This document shows, piece after piece, positions 41,134 through 49,999 of a stretch of 64,000 nucleotides of DNA. Source of the stretch: Streptomyces coffeae. GTDB lineage: Bacteria; Actinomycetota; Actinomycetes; Streptomycetales; Streptomycetaceae. The notes under the pieces are model-generated. The model had not been told where the DNA came from, did no database searches, and saw only the letters and a program-made list of their open reading frames with translations. The stretch lies in the NCBI RefSeq assembly GCF_016741875.1, contig NZ_JAERRF010000016.1, forward strand, positions 124,001-188,000, read 5' to 3'. A program made the position numbers and the translations under genes. Numbering within the stretch: position 1 is the first letter of the stretch; each line of letters begins with the position of its first letter.

Positions 41134-42438
41134 TCAGCCGCGTCCGGCCGAGCGCTGTGTTCTGCGCGACACCGAGTCGATCACGACGGCGGCCAGCAGC
41201 ACCCCACCGGTGATCATGTACTGCACCGAGTTGGCCACCCCCAGAAGGTTCATACCGGACGAAATCGAGCCGATGACCAGCATGCCGAGCATCGCCGACC
41301 AGACCGAGCCCCGGCCGCCGAAGAGGCTGGTGCCACCGATGACCGCGGCCGCGATGGCCTCCATCAGCAGGTTGCCGGTACCGGCCTGCTGGCTGGCGGA
41401 GCCCACCCGGGAGGCGATCATGAGCCCGCCGAAGGCGGCCATCAGCCCGGAGAGGGCGAAGACCGACATCCGTACGGCCTCGACGTTGATGCCCGCGCGG
41501 CGCGCCGCCTCGACGCTGCCGCCGAGCGCGTTCACCTTGCGTCCGTAGGAGGTGCGGCGGACCACGAAGTCCAGCAGCACCAGCACCAGCACGAAGATCA
41601 CCAGGCCGAGCGGCAGTCCCTTGTACTCGTTCAGCCGCCACGCCGCGGTGAAGACGATCGCGGCGAGCACCGCGGTGCGCACCAGGATCTCGCTTAGCGG
41701 CCGGGAGGGGACACCGGCCGCCTTGCGCCGCCTGCTGTCGATGAACTGGGCGAGGAAGAAGCCCGCCACCGCGACCGTCGCCGCCCCGTACGCGGCGATC
41801 AGCTGGCTGAAGTAGTGATCGGTGAGGGTGCGGACAAAGCTGTCGTCGTCGATGCCGATGGTGCCGGTGGTGCCCAGCACCTGGAGCATCAGTCCGTTCC
41901 AGGCCAGCAGACCGGCCAGGGTGACCACAAAGGCCGGGACGCCGATCTTGGCGAAAAAGAAACCATGGATCGCACCGAGGACGGCACCGGCGCCCAGGGC
42001 GGCGATCACGGCTATCCCCTCGGGCACCCCGTGGTTCACATTGAGCACCGTCAGGGTGGCCGCGGCCAGACCGCTGATCGAGCCGACGGAGAGATCGATC
42101 TCACCCAGCAGCAGGACGAACACGATCCCGACCGAGATCATGCCGGTGCCGCCGATCAGGATGGAGAGATCGGAGAGGTTCTTGGGCGAGAGGAAGGCAC
42201 TGTCCTTCGCCTGGAAGACCGCCCAGATGATGGCGATGCCGACGATGACCGGGACCGCGCCCAGATCACCGCTGCGCATCTTGCGGACAAACTCGGTCAG
42301 ATAGCCCTTGAAGCCCTCCTGACGCACCAGCAGCCGCGGGTCCACCGCGGTGACCGCGTCCTTCGCGACCGGGTTGGCGTCGGCCGGGCCGCGCTTGGCG
42401 TGGCTTCCGCCGTTGCTCTTGTGGACGTTGGTGGTCAC
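41134..42438 (-). CDS. xylH: Sugar ABC transporter permease (XylH type)
   Basis: Membrane component of a CUT2-family sugar importer (434 residues, about 10-11 helices). Typical segments are FVLLLGEIDLSVGSISGLAA, FFFAKIGVPAFVVTLAGLLAWNGLM, SYGRKVNALGGSVEAARRAGINV and AAAVIGGTSLFGGRGSVWSAMLGMLVIGSI. GTG 42438 overlaps the ATPase stop (GTGA). Context matches the xylFGH locus (SCO6009-6011) recalled from S. coelicolor; xylose specificity is by synteny, not by binding residues. Confidence 0.88.
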   Translation of the reverse strand: MTTNVHKSNGGSHAKRGPADANPVAKDAVTAVDPRLLVRQEGFKGYLTEFVRKMRSGDLGAVPVIVGIAIIWAVFQAKDSAFLSPKNLSDLSILIGGTGMISVGIVFVLLLGEIDLSVGSISGLAAATLTVLNVNHGVPEGIAVIAALGAGAVLGAIHGFFFAKIGVPAFVVTLAGLLAWNGLMLQVLGTTGTIGIDDDSFVRTLTDHYFSQLIAAYGAATVAVAGFFLAQFIDSRRRKAAGVPSRPLSEILVRTAVLAAIVFTAAWRLNEYKGLPLGLVIFVLVLVLLDFVVRRTSYGRKVNALGGSVEAARRAGINVEAVRMSVFALSGLMAAFGGLMIASRVGSASQQAGTGNLLMEAIAAAVIGGTSLFGGRGSVWSAMLGMLVIGSISSGMNLLGVANSVQYMITGGVLLAAVVIDSVSRRTQRSAGRG

Positions 42439-43223
42439 TTCGCGACCTCCCCGGTGCGCGCCTTGCGGCGGGTCACGGCGTTGTCCGTGGCGCCGGTGAT
42501 GGCGGAAATGATCTCTTCCTGAGAGGTGGACCGGACGTCGAAGATGCCGTTGTTACGGCCCAGGCGCAGCACCGCGACCCGGTCCGCGACGGCCTTGACG
42601 TCGGCCATGTTGTGGCTGATGAGGATCACGGCGAGACCGCGTTCGCGCAGCCGCTCGACCAGGTCCAGGACCTGGGCGGTCTGCTCGACGCCCAGGGCGG
42701 CGGTCGGCTCGTCCAGGATCACCAGCTTGGGCTCGCCCAGCATCGAGCGGGCGATGGCGACGGTCTGCCGCTGGCCGCCGGAGAGCGAGGCGATCGGGAT
42801 CCGAACGCTGGGGATCCGGATCGACAGGGTCTGGAGCAGCTCACGGGAGCGGCGCTCCATCTCGACCTCGTCCAGCACTCCGCCGCGCAGGATCTCGCGG
42901 CCGAGGAAGAGGTTGCCGACGACGTCGATGTTGTCGCAGAGGGCGAGGTCCTGGTAGACGGTCGCGATGCCCAGGTCCTGGGCGTCGTGCGGCCGGCTGA
43001 TCTGGACGGGCTTGCCCTGCCAGGCGAGGACGCCCTCGTCGGCTGGGCCGACTCCGGCGATGGTCTTGACGAGGGTGGACTTGCCCGCGCCGTTGTCGCC
43101 CACCAGGGCGACAACTTCACCGGCATGGACCTCCAGGTGGATATCGCTCAGCGCTTGGACAGCGCCGAATCGCTTGGAGATCCCGCGCAACGCCAACACG
43201 GGTTCGTTCGGCACGATGGCCAT
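42435..43223 (-). CDS. xylG: Sugar ABC transporter ATP-binding protein (XylG type)
   Basis: A 262-residue single-domain ATPase: Walker A GDNGAGKST, Q-loop TVYQDLALCD, signature LSGGQRQTVAIARSM, Walker B LVILDEPTAALG and H-loop LISHNM. Most CUT2 importers use a double-domain ATPase of about 500 residues; this shorter form would have to act as a dimer, as in the FrcA-like branch. It is translated with the permease and separated from the binding-protein gene by 133 bp containing two hairpins. Confidence 0.9.
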   Translation of the reverse strand: MAIVPNEPVLALRGISKRFGAVQALSDIHLEVHAGEVVALVGDNGAGKSTLVKTIAGVGPADEGVLAWQGKPVQISRPHDAQDLGIATVYQDLALCDNIDVVGNLFLGREILRGGVLDEVEMERRSRELLQTLSIRIPSVRIPIASLSGGQRQTVAIARSMLGEPKLVILDEPTAALGVEQTAQVLDLVERLRERGLAVILISHNMADVKAVADRVAVLRLGRNNGIFDVRSTSQEEIISAITGATDNAVTRRKARTGEVAK

Positions 43224-43260
43224 CTCCGTTCCGGGCAGGGGGAGCCCTGCTGCTTGACGG

Positions 43261-43282
43261 AGGGGAGAGCGCTCTCTCCCCT
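43261..43282 (-). terminator. Intra-operon hairpin between binding protein and ATPase genes
   Basis: A 9-bp perfect stem, AGGGGAGAG and CTCTCCCCT, with loop CGCT. It lies inside the 133-bp spacer of the operon. It may act as an attenuator or 3' stabiliser that keeps xylF mRNA more abundant than xylGH. Confidence 0.6.
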
Positions 43283-43310
43283 CGGCTGGGGGGTGTCAGG
43301 GGGCCGTCGC

Positions 43311-43346
43311 GGGGCCGCCCGCCGCATCGAGGGCGCGGGCGGCCCC
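43311..43346 (-). terminator. Second intra-operon hairpin after xylF
   Basis: A 12-bp perfect stem, GGGGCCGCCCGC (43311-43322) and GCGGGCGGCCCC (43335-43346), with a 12-nt loop. It is 10 bp after the binding-protein stop codon on the minus strand. Confidence 0.65.
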
Positions 43347-43356
43347 ACCGGGGCTG

Positions 43357-44460
43357 CTACTTGAGGAGACCGGCCTCTTCGCAGGCGGCCTTGTACTTGG
43401 CCGTGCAGATCTGGCTTGCCTTGTAGAGGCCGTCCTTGATGACGGTCTCCTTGATGTTGTCCTTGGTCAGCGAGACCGGGGTGATCAGGGTGGCCGGGAT
43501 GCCCTTGGTGGTCGGGCTGTCCACCGTGTTGGACTCGTTGGGCTTCTCACCGCGGCCGAGTGCGATGGCCATCTCGGCGGCGGCGGTGGCCTCCGGCTCG
43601 TACGGCTTGTACACGCTCATGTACTGGGTACCGGCCAGGATGCGCTGCACACCGGCGAGTTCGGCGTCCTGTCCGGTGACCGGGGGCAGCGGGTCCACGC
43701 CGCCGCTCCTGAGCGCGGTGATCGCGCCACCGGCCATGGTGTCGTTGGCCGAGTAGACACCGACGATGTTGTTCTTGCCGAGGGAGGAGATGGCGCCGTT
43801 CATGGCCTCGTTGGCCTTGTCCGCGAGCCAGCGGTCGACGTCGTACTGCTTGCCGATGTCCACCTTGCCCTTGAGGACGGAGAGCGCGCCCTTCTTGAAC
43901 ATGGCGGCGTTGGGGTCGGCCTCCCAGCCGTTGAGCATGACGACCTTGCCGTCCTTGGCCTTGTTGCCCAGCGCCTTGAGCAGCGCCTCGCCCTGGACCT
44001 TGCCGACCTTCTCGTTGTCGAAGGAGGTGTACCCGGAGATCGGACCCTGGGCGAGCCGGTCGTAGGCGACGACCGGGATGTCGGCCTCGTCAGCCTTCTT
44101 GACCGAGCTGGCGATGGCCTCGGAGTCCACCGCGTCCAGGATGATCGCGTCGACCTTCTTGGTGATCATCGAGTCGACCTGCTGCTGCTGGAGCGCGGTG
44201 TCGGACTTGGCGTTGACGTAGACGACCTTGCACTCCGCGCAGAGCGCCTTGATCTTCTTGGTGATCAGCGGCCGGTCGAAGTTCTCGTATCTCGCGGTCT
44301 GGTCCTCCGGCAGGAGCAGGCCGATGGTGAGCGGACCGGTCTTCTTCTTCTGGTCCGACTTGTCGTTGTCGGCTTCCTTCGCCGAACCGCAGGCGGCGAG
44401 AGAGACCGCCATGGACACGACAGCACTGGCGATGGCGACGCGGCGCATCGTTGCGTTCAT
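43357..44460 (-). CDS. xylF: Sugar ABC transporter substrate-binding lipoprotein (XylF type)
   Basis: A 367-residue periplasmic-binding-protein-family lipoprotein. The signal sequence ends in the lipobox LAAC (about residue 24) followed by a charged linker; the sugar-binding domains contain IGLLLPEDQTARYENFDRPLI, ALQQQQVDSMITKKVDAIILDAVD, DIPVVAYDRLAQG and VGVYSANDTMAGGAITAL. AGGGAGG lies about 10 nt upstream of ATG 44460. First gene of the xylFGH-type operon, divided from it by two hairpins, and next to a ROK regulator. D-xylose as ligand is inferred from synteny. Confidence 0.9.
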   Translation of the reverse strand: MNATMRRVAIASAVVSMAVSLAACGSAKEADNDKSDQKKKTGPLTIGLLLPEDQTARYENFDRPLITKKIKALCAECKVVYVNAKSDTALQQQQVDSMITKKVDAIILDAVDSEAIASSVKKADEADIPVVAYDRLAQGPISGYTSFDNEKVGKVQGEALLKALGNKAKDGKVVMLNGWEADPNAAMFKKGALSVLKGKVDIGKQYDVDRWLADKANEAMNGAISSLGKNNIVGVYSANDTMAGGAITALRSGGVDPLPPVTGQDAELAGVQRILAGTQYMSVYKPYEPEATAAAEMAIALGRGEKPNESNTVDSPTTKGIPATLITPVSLTKDNIKETVIKDGLYKASQICTAKYKAACEEAGLLK

Positions 44461-44560
44461 ATTGGGGGTGCCTCCCTGACGAGGCCGCGTCCAAGCGGCC
44501 GAGGTGGCTGGAAGTCAACTCGGCCGCCCGCATGGCGTCAAGAAGTAAATCCTTAACGAG

Positions 44561-44576
44561 ATGGCAACGGTGCCAT
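44561..44576. promoter_or_regulatory. Candidate ROK operator upstream of xylF
   Basis: ATGGCA-ACGG-TGCCAT, a perfect 6-bp inverted repeat about 100 bp upstream of xylF, in the promoter region shared with the end of the ROK gene. On the minus strand TTGCCA inside it resembles a -35 box. Confidence 0.5.
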
Positions 44577-44640
44577 TCGTTATCTGAGTGAACGCAGCGG
44601 GACGACACCGCATAGACGCAGCGTGACCGGACAAAGGTGC

Positions 44641-45849
44641 TCAGGTCAGGGCAGGCGCTCCGGCCGGAACCGCGCCGGAAGCCCCGTCCAGCAGCGTCGA
44701 ATCGCCCATCTCGCTCAGCACCAGCGCCAGCGCGCCCAGCACCTCGGCCCGGCCGCCGAGCGCCCCGGGCATCACCGAGAGCTGCCGTGCGGCGCTGGGG
44801 ATGGCGTACCGGGACACGGAGTCCCGGATCGGCGCGAGCACCAGCTCACCCGCCTCGGCGAGCTGACCGCCGAGCACCACGCGACTCGGGTTGATCAGAT
44901 TGCACAGATTCGCCACTCCGCTGCCGATATGGCGCCCGACGTCCGCGATCACCCGTCGGCAGCCGGGGTCGCCCTCGCGGGCCAGCTGCACCATGCGTTC
45001 AACGGTCAGATCCATGCCATGGCTGGAGTAGAGCAGCGGCAGCACATAGCGGGCCGCGGTGAAGGTCTCCAGACAGCCGCGGTTGCCGCAGCGGCAGACC
45101 GGGCCCGACTCGTCCAGGGTGATGTGCCCGATCTCGCCCGCCGTACCGCCGGGGCCGCGGTAGATCTGGCCACTGATCACCAGACCGGCGCCGACACCGT
45201 CGGCGACCTTGATGTACGCGAGGTCGGCGACCCCACGCCCGGAGCCCCACACCAACTCGCCGAGGGCGCCCAGGTTGGCGTCGTTGTCGACGTGCACCGG
45301 CACCCCGAGCCGCTGGGCGAGGTCATCCCGCGGATTGGTGCCCGCCCAGCCCGGAAGGATCGCCGTGGAGCCCAGCGTGCCGGTCTCGACGTCGATGGGC
45401 GCGGGCACGCCGAGCCCGACGCCGACCACCTTGTCCTGGCGCAGCCCGGTGGCCGCGACCAGCCTGCTGACCAGTTGTTCGGCCCGGTCCAGCCCCTGAG
45501 CGGCGGACGCGTCCACATCCAGCGGCTCGGACTCCTCGGCCAGCACCTGGTGGGCGAGGTTGCCGATGGCGACGCGCAGATGCGTATGGCCGAAGTCCAC
45601 GCCGACGACGATGCCCGCGTCCCCGCTCAGGGAGACGCTGCGGGCCCGGCGGCCGCCCGCCGACGTGGGCGTGACCTCGACGGTTCCCCCGTCCTTGAGC
45701 TCACGGACGATATTGGAGACGGTGGCGGCGGACAGCCCCGTGCTCCGGGCGATCTCCGCCTGGGTGAGCGAGCCCGCCATGCGCACCGCCCGCACCACCC
45801 GCTCGAGGTTGGCCCGGTGCAGCGACGACTGCGATCCCGGAGTCTCCAC
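44641..45849 (-). CDS. rok7B7: ROK-family transcriptional regulator
   Basis: About 402 residues. The N-terminal winged HTH (LERVVRAVRMAGSLTQAEIARSTGLSAATVSNIV) precedes a sugar-kinase-like ROK domain with the degenerate phosphate motif VVGVDFGHTHLRVAIG, VPAPIDVETGTLG, GTAGEIGHITLDESGP and the zinc motif CRCGNRGCLE. By sequence and position it corresponds to Rok7B7 (SCO6008), which in S. coelicolor influences the adjacent xylFGH operon, carbon control and antibiotic production. GTG 45849 follows GGGAG; GTG 45879 is an alternative. Confidence 0.87.
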   Translation of the reverse strand: METPGSQSSLHRANLERVVRAVRMAGSLTQAEIARSTGLSAATVSNIVRELKDGGTVEVTPTSAGGRRARSVSLSGDAGIVVGVDFGHTHLRVAIGNLAHQVLAEESEPLDVDASAAQGLDRAEQLVSRLVAATGLRQDKVVGVGLGVPAPIDVETGTLGSTAILPGWAGTNPRDDLAQRLGVPVHVDNDANLGALGELVWGSGRGVADLAYIKVADGVGAGLVISGQIYRGPGGTAGEIGHITLDESGPVCRCGNRGCLETFTAARYVLPLLYSSHGMDLTVERMVQLAREGDPGCRRVIADVGRHIGSGVANLCNLINPSRVVLGGQLAEAGELVLAPIRDSVSRYAIPSAARQLSVMPGALGGRAEVLGALALVLSEMGDSTLLDGASGAVPAGAPALT

Positions 45850-46039
45850 GCCATCCACTCCCGCCTTCACGGGCGGCACGACGGCCGCTCCGCCGGCCGG
45901 GCCGCAGCAGTGAGGCCCGACAGTGTCTCCAACATGTGAACTCTAAGATGAGCCGCCCCGGTTGTTCCACGTCAAGTCCTTGACACCTTCCGGACGGCTC
46001 ACGGTCCTGACGGCAGGCACGGCGCCGCACCGATATGTG

Positions 46040-46053
46040 ATCAGTGCACTGAT
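46040..46053. promoter_or_regulatory. 14-bp perfect palindrome, candidate operator
   Basis: ATCAGTGCACTGAT is fully symmetric, about 190 bp upstream of the ROK start. It may be an operator for ROK expression. The binding protein is unknown. Confidence 0.45.
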
Positions 46054-46095
46054 GTGCGACGTTCCACACCGGGGCGCCGCTTGTCCGCAAGGGTA

Positions 46096-46129
46096 CGGGG
46101 CGCCTCCGCCGAACGGCGGGGACGCCCCG
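46096..46129 (-). terminator. Hairpin terminator of the ngcEFG operon
   Basis: Arms CGGGGCGCCTCCGCCG and CGGCGGGGACGCCCCG pair with one mismatch and one G-U around a tight loop. It is 23 bp downstream of ngcG on the minus strand. Confidence 0.75.
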
Positions 46130-46151
46130 TGGTCGGGTGCCGGAGACGGGT

Positions 46152-47096
46152 CTACTTGATCGCGCCCGCCGTCAGACCGGCCTGGACCTGCCGCTGGAAG
46201 ATGATGTAGACACCGAGCACCGGCAGCATCGCCAGCACCAGCCCGGCGAACAGCGCCGACCAGTCGCCCTTGTACTGCTGACTGGCGGCGAGCTGCACCA
46301 GCCCCTGGGTGAGCACCCGCTTGTCCTCCTCGGTGTTCAGCACCGTCGGCAGCATGTACTGGTTCCACTGCCCGAGGAAGTTGAAGATCCCGACGCTGAT
46401 CAGGCCCGGCTTCGCCATCGGCAGCATGACCTGGAAGAAGGTACGGGTCTGGGAGGCCCCGTCGATCAGGGCCGCCTCCGCCACCGAGCTCGGCAGGGTT
46501 TTGAAGAACGAGGTCAGGAAGAAGACGGTGAACGGCAGCGAATAGGCGATGTAGACCAGGATCAGCCCGTGGAAGGTGTTCAGCAGGGCCAGGTTCTTCA
46601 TCACGAAGAACAGCGGCACCAGCGCCAGGATGATCGGGAAGCTCATCCCACCCACGAACATGAAGTAGATGACGCGCTTCCCCGGGAACTCGAAGCGGGC
46701 CAGGACATACGCCGCCATGGCGCCCAGCAGCATGGTGCCCACCAGCGAGCACCCCACCACCACGAGGGTGTTGACGAAGAAGTCGCCGATGTTGGACTTG
46801 CTCCAGGCGCGCGACCAGTTGTCGAAGTGCAGACTGCCGGGCAGCCCCCAGGGAGAGGTGAAGATCTCCTTGTCGGTCTTCAGGGAGCTCATCACCGCCC
46901 ACAGCAGCGGCATGGTGACCAGGAGCGCCCAGAGCACCAGCATCCCGTGGGAGAAGACATTGAGGACCTTGCCCTCGCTGCCGACGCGCCCCTCGGGGGT
47001 GTAGCGCGGGGGCAGCTGGTCCCCGGCGGGCTCACGGGGGGCGGCGTCGTCCTTGGCGGCGCCGCGGAGCTCCGAGGGCTGTGCTGGTGAGGTCAC
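46152..47096 (-). CDS. ngcG: Carbohydrate ABC permease, MalG type (NgcG)
   Basis: A 314-residue CUT1-family permease with six helices. It has the EAA motif EAALIDGASQTRTFFQVMLPMAKPG and SLKTDKEIFTSPWGLPGSL after the first helix. By synteny and sequence it is the third gene of the N-acetylglucosamine/diacetylchitobiose importer (NgcG, SCO6007 type). GTG 47096 has GGGGGT about 8 nt upstream. No ATPase gene is present; such importers usually share the multitask ATPase MsiK encoded elsewhere. Confidence 0.88.
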   Translation of the reverse strand: MTSPAQPSELRGAAKDDAAPREPAGDQLPPRYTPEGRVGSEGKVLNVFSHGMLVLWALLVTMPLLWAVMSSLKTDKEIFTSPWGLPGSLHFDNWSRAWSKSNIGDFFVNTLVVVGCSLVGTMLLGAMAAYVLARFEFPGKRVIYFMFVGGMSFPIILALVPLFFVMKNLALLNTFHGLILVYIAYSLPFTVFFLTSFFKTLPSSVAEAALIDGASQTRTFFQVMLPMAKPGLISVGIFNFLGQWNQYMLPTVLNTEEDKRVLTQGLVQLAASQQYKGDWSALFAGLVLAMLPVLGVYIIFQRQVQAGLTAGAIK

Positions 47097-47157
47097 TGCG
47101 ATACCCCCAGATCGGCGGTCGGGCGGCGGTCGTGGTCTGCGATGGATGGCCCGGGCA

Positions 47158-48162
47158 TCAGTACTCCAGCCGTTCACGCCGGCCCAGCTTGGACACGATG
47201 ACCGCGAAGATCATGGTGACGATCAGCATCGCCACCCCGATCGAGGTGGCGCGGCCGGCCTGCCCGTCGCGGAAGGTCTTGGTGTAGACGTAGTAGCCCA
47301 GCACCTGGGTGGAATCGGCGGGTCCGCCCGGTCCCACGGTCATGATCTGGACCACGGCGAAGGCGTCGAGGGCGAGGATGCCCATGTAGATCCAGCCGGT
47401 CTGGACCGTGTCCCACAGCAGCGGCAGAGTGATCCTGAAGAAGGTCGTGATCCGGTTCGCGCCGTCCAGCAGCGCCGCCTCATAGAAGTCCTTGGGGATG
47501 GAGCTCATCCCGGCGGAGAACAGGACGACGTAGAAGCCGACGTTGCACCAGACCATCACGACCATCAGGCACCACAGGGCCAGCTGGGGATCGGCCAGCC
47601 ACTGCTGCTCGAGCGAGTCCAGGCCGATTCCGCCCAGAAAGGCATTGAGTGCCCCGTTGCGCGGGTTGTAGGTGAACTGGAACAGCAGGGCGACGATCGC
47701 GATCGACAGCACCTGCGGAAAGAAGTAGACGACCTTGTAGAACGTCGATCCGCGCACCCCGGACACGGCCGCGTTCTTCCGGCCCCGGCCGCCGACGTTG
47801 AGCATGAAGGCGAAGAAGAGGCCGAGGCCGAGTGTCACCAGCGGTACGACCAGCAGCAGCAGGACATTGTGTCCGACCGCTGTCCAGAAGAGGTCGTCGT
47901 GGAGCAGCCAGTCGTAGTTGTCGAACCCGACCATCTTGAAGTCGGAACTCAGACCGGTCCAGTCCGTGAAGGAGTACAGGATGGCCTGGATGAACGGCGA
48001 GATCACGAAGACCGCGTACAACGAGACCGGCAGCACCAGAAAACCGGTGACAAAGCCGTACTTCCGGAACCACTGAGCCACCTTCGGATGGGGGCCCCTG
48101 GCGCGCCCGGGCGTTTCCTTCCGTACGCCCGGCGCACCGGTCTGAGTCCTGACCTTCTGCAT
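47158..48162 (-). CDS. ngcF: Carbohydrate ABC permease, MalF type (NgcF)
   Basis: A 334-residue CUT1 permease with six helices: N-terminal GFVTGFLVLPVSLYAVFVISPFIQAILYSF, FFPQVLSIAIVALLFQFTYNP, and the EAA loop EAALLDGANRITTFFRITLPLLWDT. It is 57 bp from ngcE and 61 bp from ngcG in the same direction, giving a binding protein-permease-permease operon. It imports chitin-derived N-acetylglucosamine or chitobiose, by orthology. Confidence 0.88.
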   Translation of the reverse strand: MQKVRTQTGAPGVRKETPGRARGPHPKVAQWFRKYGFVTGFLVLPVSLYAVFVISPFIQAILYSFTDWTGLSSDFKMVGFDNYDWLLHDDLFWTAVGHNVLLLLVVPLVTLGLGLFFAFMLNVGGRGRKNAAVSGVRGSTFYKVVYFFPQVLSIAIVALLFQFTYNPRNGALNAFLGGIGLDSLEQQWLADPQLALWCLMVVMVWCNVGFYVVLFSAGMSSIPKDFYEAALLDGANRITTFFRITLPLLWDTVQTGWIYMGILALDAFAVVQIMTVGPGGPADSTQVLGYYVYTKTFRDGQAGRATSIGVAMLIVTMIFAVIVSKLGRRERLEY

Positions 48163-48219
48163 CTCACCGACCTCGGTCTTCCCCCGCGGCCACTACCGCT
48201 GGTGACGCATCGAATCCCA

Positions 48220-49656
48220 TCAGACGTGCTTGTACTTCTTGACCGCGTCGTCCTTGGCGGTCGCGTCGGCGAACTTCTGAATCTTCTTGATCGCCTCTGC
48301 CGGGGTCATCCGGCCCGCCATCATCTCGCCCAGCGCGCCGACGCCGATCTGCTGCTTCTGGAGCGCGACGTACCAGTCCTGGAGCCGCGGATTGACGACG
48401 TTCTTCCCGGCCTTCTTCAGAACCTCCTGCGCGGACGCCAGGCCCGGCGGCAGGGAAAGCCCTTCGGTGCCACCGTTGAGCGAGGTGAGCGAGGAGACCT
48501 GCTGGACGAAGTTCTTGGTGGACTTCTCACCCAGCATGATGCGCAGCAATTCCATGCCGCCCTCGGGGTTCTTCGCCGACTTGGGCACGATGAAGGGCTC
48601 ACCGCCGGAGGCCCAGAGGGTGCCGAACGGCATCTTGTCGCCGCTGTCCAGGCTGGAGGGCGCGCCCACCGCCATCTGGAAGTCCTTCGGCGTGGTCTTC
48701 TTCGCCTCGTTCTCCACCCAGGAGCCGTTCGGGATGAACAGCGCCTTGCCCTGGTTCCACGCGGTCTGGGACTCGATGTGGGTCAAGCCCGGGGTGCCCT
48801 TGAGGATGTAGCCCTTCCGGTAGAGCTCGTAGTACGCCTCGAAGGCGGCCTTGACGGCCGGGTGCTTCCAGGCGTTCGCCTCCAGGTTGTCGATGGCGTC
48901 CAGGACATCGGCGCCACCGATCTTGGCGATGAAGGGGTAGAGGCTGAAGGGCAGGTAGTAGGGGTACTTGCCCGGGTAGGTCCAGCCGGCGATGCCCTTC
49001 TTCTTGGCCTTGGCGCAGACCGCGAGCATGTCGTCCCAGGTCTCCGGGTATTCCACGCCGAGCTTTTCCAGATTGCTCTTGGAATACCAGACGCCGTAGA
49101 CGGTGTAGGCGTAGTAGAGGATCCAGACCTGCTTGCCGTCGAACTGCCCCATCTCCACGACACCGGGGCGCAGGGTGTCGCGCACCTTCTTCTTGGGGTC
49201 GTCGACGGAGGGCGCGTCCAGCAGCGGGGTGAGATCCGTCAGCTGCTTCTTGCCGACCAGGGTGCCGAAGTCCATCTGCTCGGCGCCGGAGTTGTCGATG
49301 AGGTCCGGCGGGGTGCCGCCGTTGAAACGTGGCTGGAGGGTCGTCTGAATCTTCTGGGTGGCGGAGTGCTTGACCTTGCCCGCGGTCTTCGGAAACGCCT
49401 TGCTGTATTCCTTCTCGGCGTCCTTGGCGTACTGCTGCCCGAAACCGCCGTCGAAGATGACGACGTCGAGCCCGGCGCTCTCATTGACGGCGAGCGGGTT
49501 CTTCGCCGTCTTCTTGCCCTTGTCGACCTTGTTGGAATCGTCGTCACCGCCGCTCGCGCAGGCAGTCAGCACGCTGACGGACGGCACGGCGATCAGCCCG
49601 AGCGCCGCTGACCGCTTGACCAGATCACGACGGCCGACATCTGGAGTGGATCCCAT
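48220..49656 (-). CDS. ngcE: N-acetylglucosamine/chitobiose-binding lipoprotein (NgcE)
   Basis: A 478-residue family 1 solute-binding protein. The N-terminus carries a twin-arginine motif (GRRDLVKRSAALGLIAVP) and a lipobox LTAC, indicating a Tat-exported lipoprotein. Sugar-binding segments include PDLIDNSGAEQMDFGTLV, YYAYTVYGVWYSKSNLEKLGVEYPETWDDML, GWTYPGKYPYYLPFSLYPF and WNQGKALFIPNGSWVENEAKK. ATG 49656 has GAGGAC about 7 nt upstream. It captures chitin breakdown products, by orthology with NgcE (SCO6005 type). A DasR-type site lies 190 bp upstream. Confidence 0.9.
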   Translation of the reverse strand: MGSTPDVGRRDLVKRSAALGLIAVPSVSVLTACASGGDDDSNKVDKGKKTAKNPLAVNESAGLDVVIFDGGFGQQYAKDAEKEYSKAFPKTAGKVKHSATQKIQTTLQPRFNGGTPPDLIDNSGAEQMDFGTLVGKKQLTDLTPLLDAPSVDDPKKKVRDTLRPGVVEMGQFDGKQVWILYYAYTVYGVWYSKSNLEKLGVEYPETWDDMLAVCAKAKKKGIAGWTYPGKYPYYLPFSLYPFIAKIGGADVLDAIDNLEANAWKHPAVKAAFEAYYELYRKGYILKGTPGLTHIESQTAWNQGKALFIPNGSWVENEAKKTTPKDFQMAVGAPSSLDSGDKMPFGTLWASGGEPFIVPKSAKNPEGGMELLRIMLGEKSTKNFVQQVSSLTSLNGGTEGLSLPPGLASAQEVLKKAGKNVVNPRLQDWYVALQKQQIGVGALGEMMAGRMTPAEAIKKIQKFADATAKDDAVKKYKHV

Positions 49657-49848
49657 GCTCAAGTCCTCGCCTTCGTCAGGACTCAGGCGGTGTAACGGTC
49701 TCCCGTACATCTCGCCTCCGGCGAGGGGCCCGACACCGCGGGTGAGTTGAAGCGTGAAGCGGAGTATTGCTGGGTGTGCGCCGGGGACTGCGGAGGCCCG
49801 CCGGGGCCCGCGCGAAGTGGGCGGCAGTGCGGCCCTCCCCCTGGGGCG

Positions 49849-49864
49849 ACAGGTATAGTCCACT
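49849..49864. promoter_or_regulatory. DasR-responsive element (dre)-like site
   Basis: ACAGGTATAGTCCACT matches the remembered dre consensus ACTGGTCTAGACCA(G/C)T at 13 of 16 positions. It lies upstream of ngcE (-) and about 135 bp before the divergent lipoprotein gene. DasR is the GntR-type repressor of amino-sugar uptake, so control of ngcEFG by N-acetylglucosamine is expected. Confidence 0.7.
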
Positions 49865-49999
49865 TGGTATCAACTGGGCAAGATTGAATCTTCATTGGGT
49901 AACAGTCTTTCCCGAGTTGAGACCTGCCCGACATACCGTAGGGGGCCACAGCCCGTACGGCGTACCGCCGTGCGCACGATCACTCGAGAGGCGGTCCCT

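Larger units (their letters stand above)
45850..46151. other. 302-bp spacer upstream of the ROK gene
   Basis: It holds the promoter region of the ROK gene: a minus-strand TTGACG at 45975-45970, the perfect palindrome at 46040-46053, and the terminator of the ngc operon (46096-46129). No coding sequence is supported. Confidence 0.6.

Noticed and set aside
38602..41697. 1031-residue plus-strand ORF
   Set aside because: Antisense to dxs and the permease; composition is that of a mirrored coding strand, while dxs shows all catalytic motifs.
49862..49877. Second DasR-like site next to the dre
   Set aside because: ACTTGGTATCAACTGG keeps only part of the consensus and lacks the symmetric halves; counted as background.
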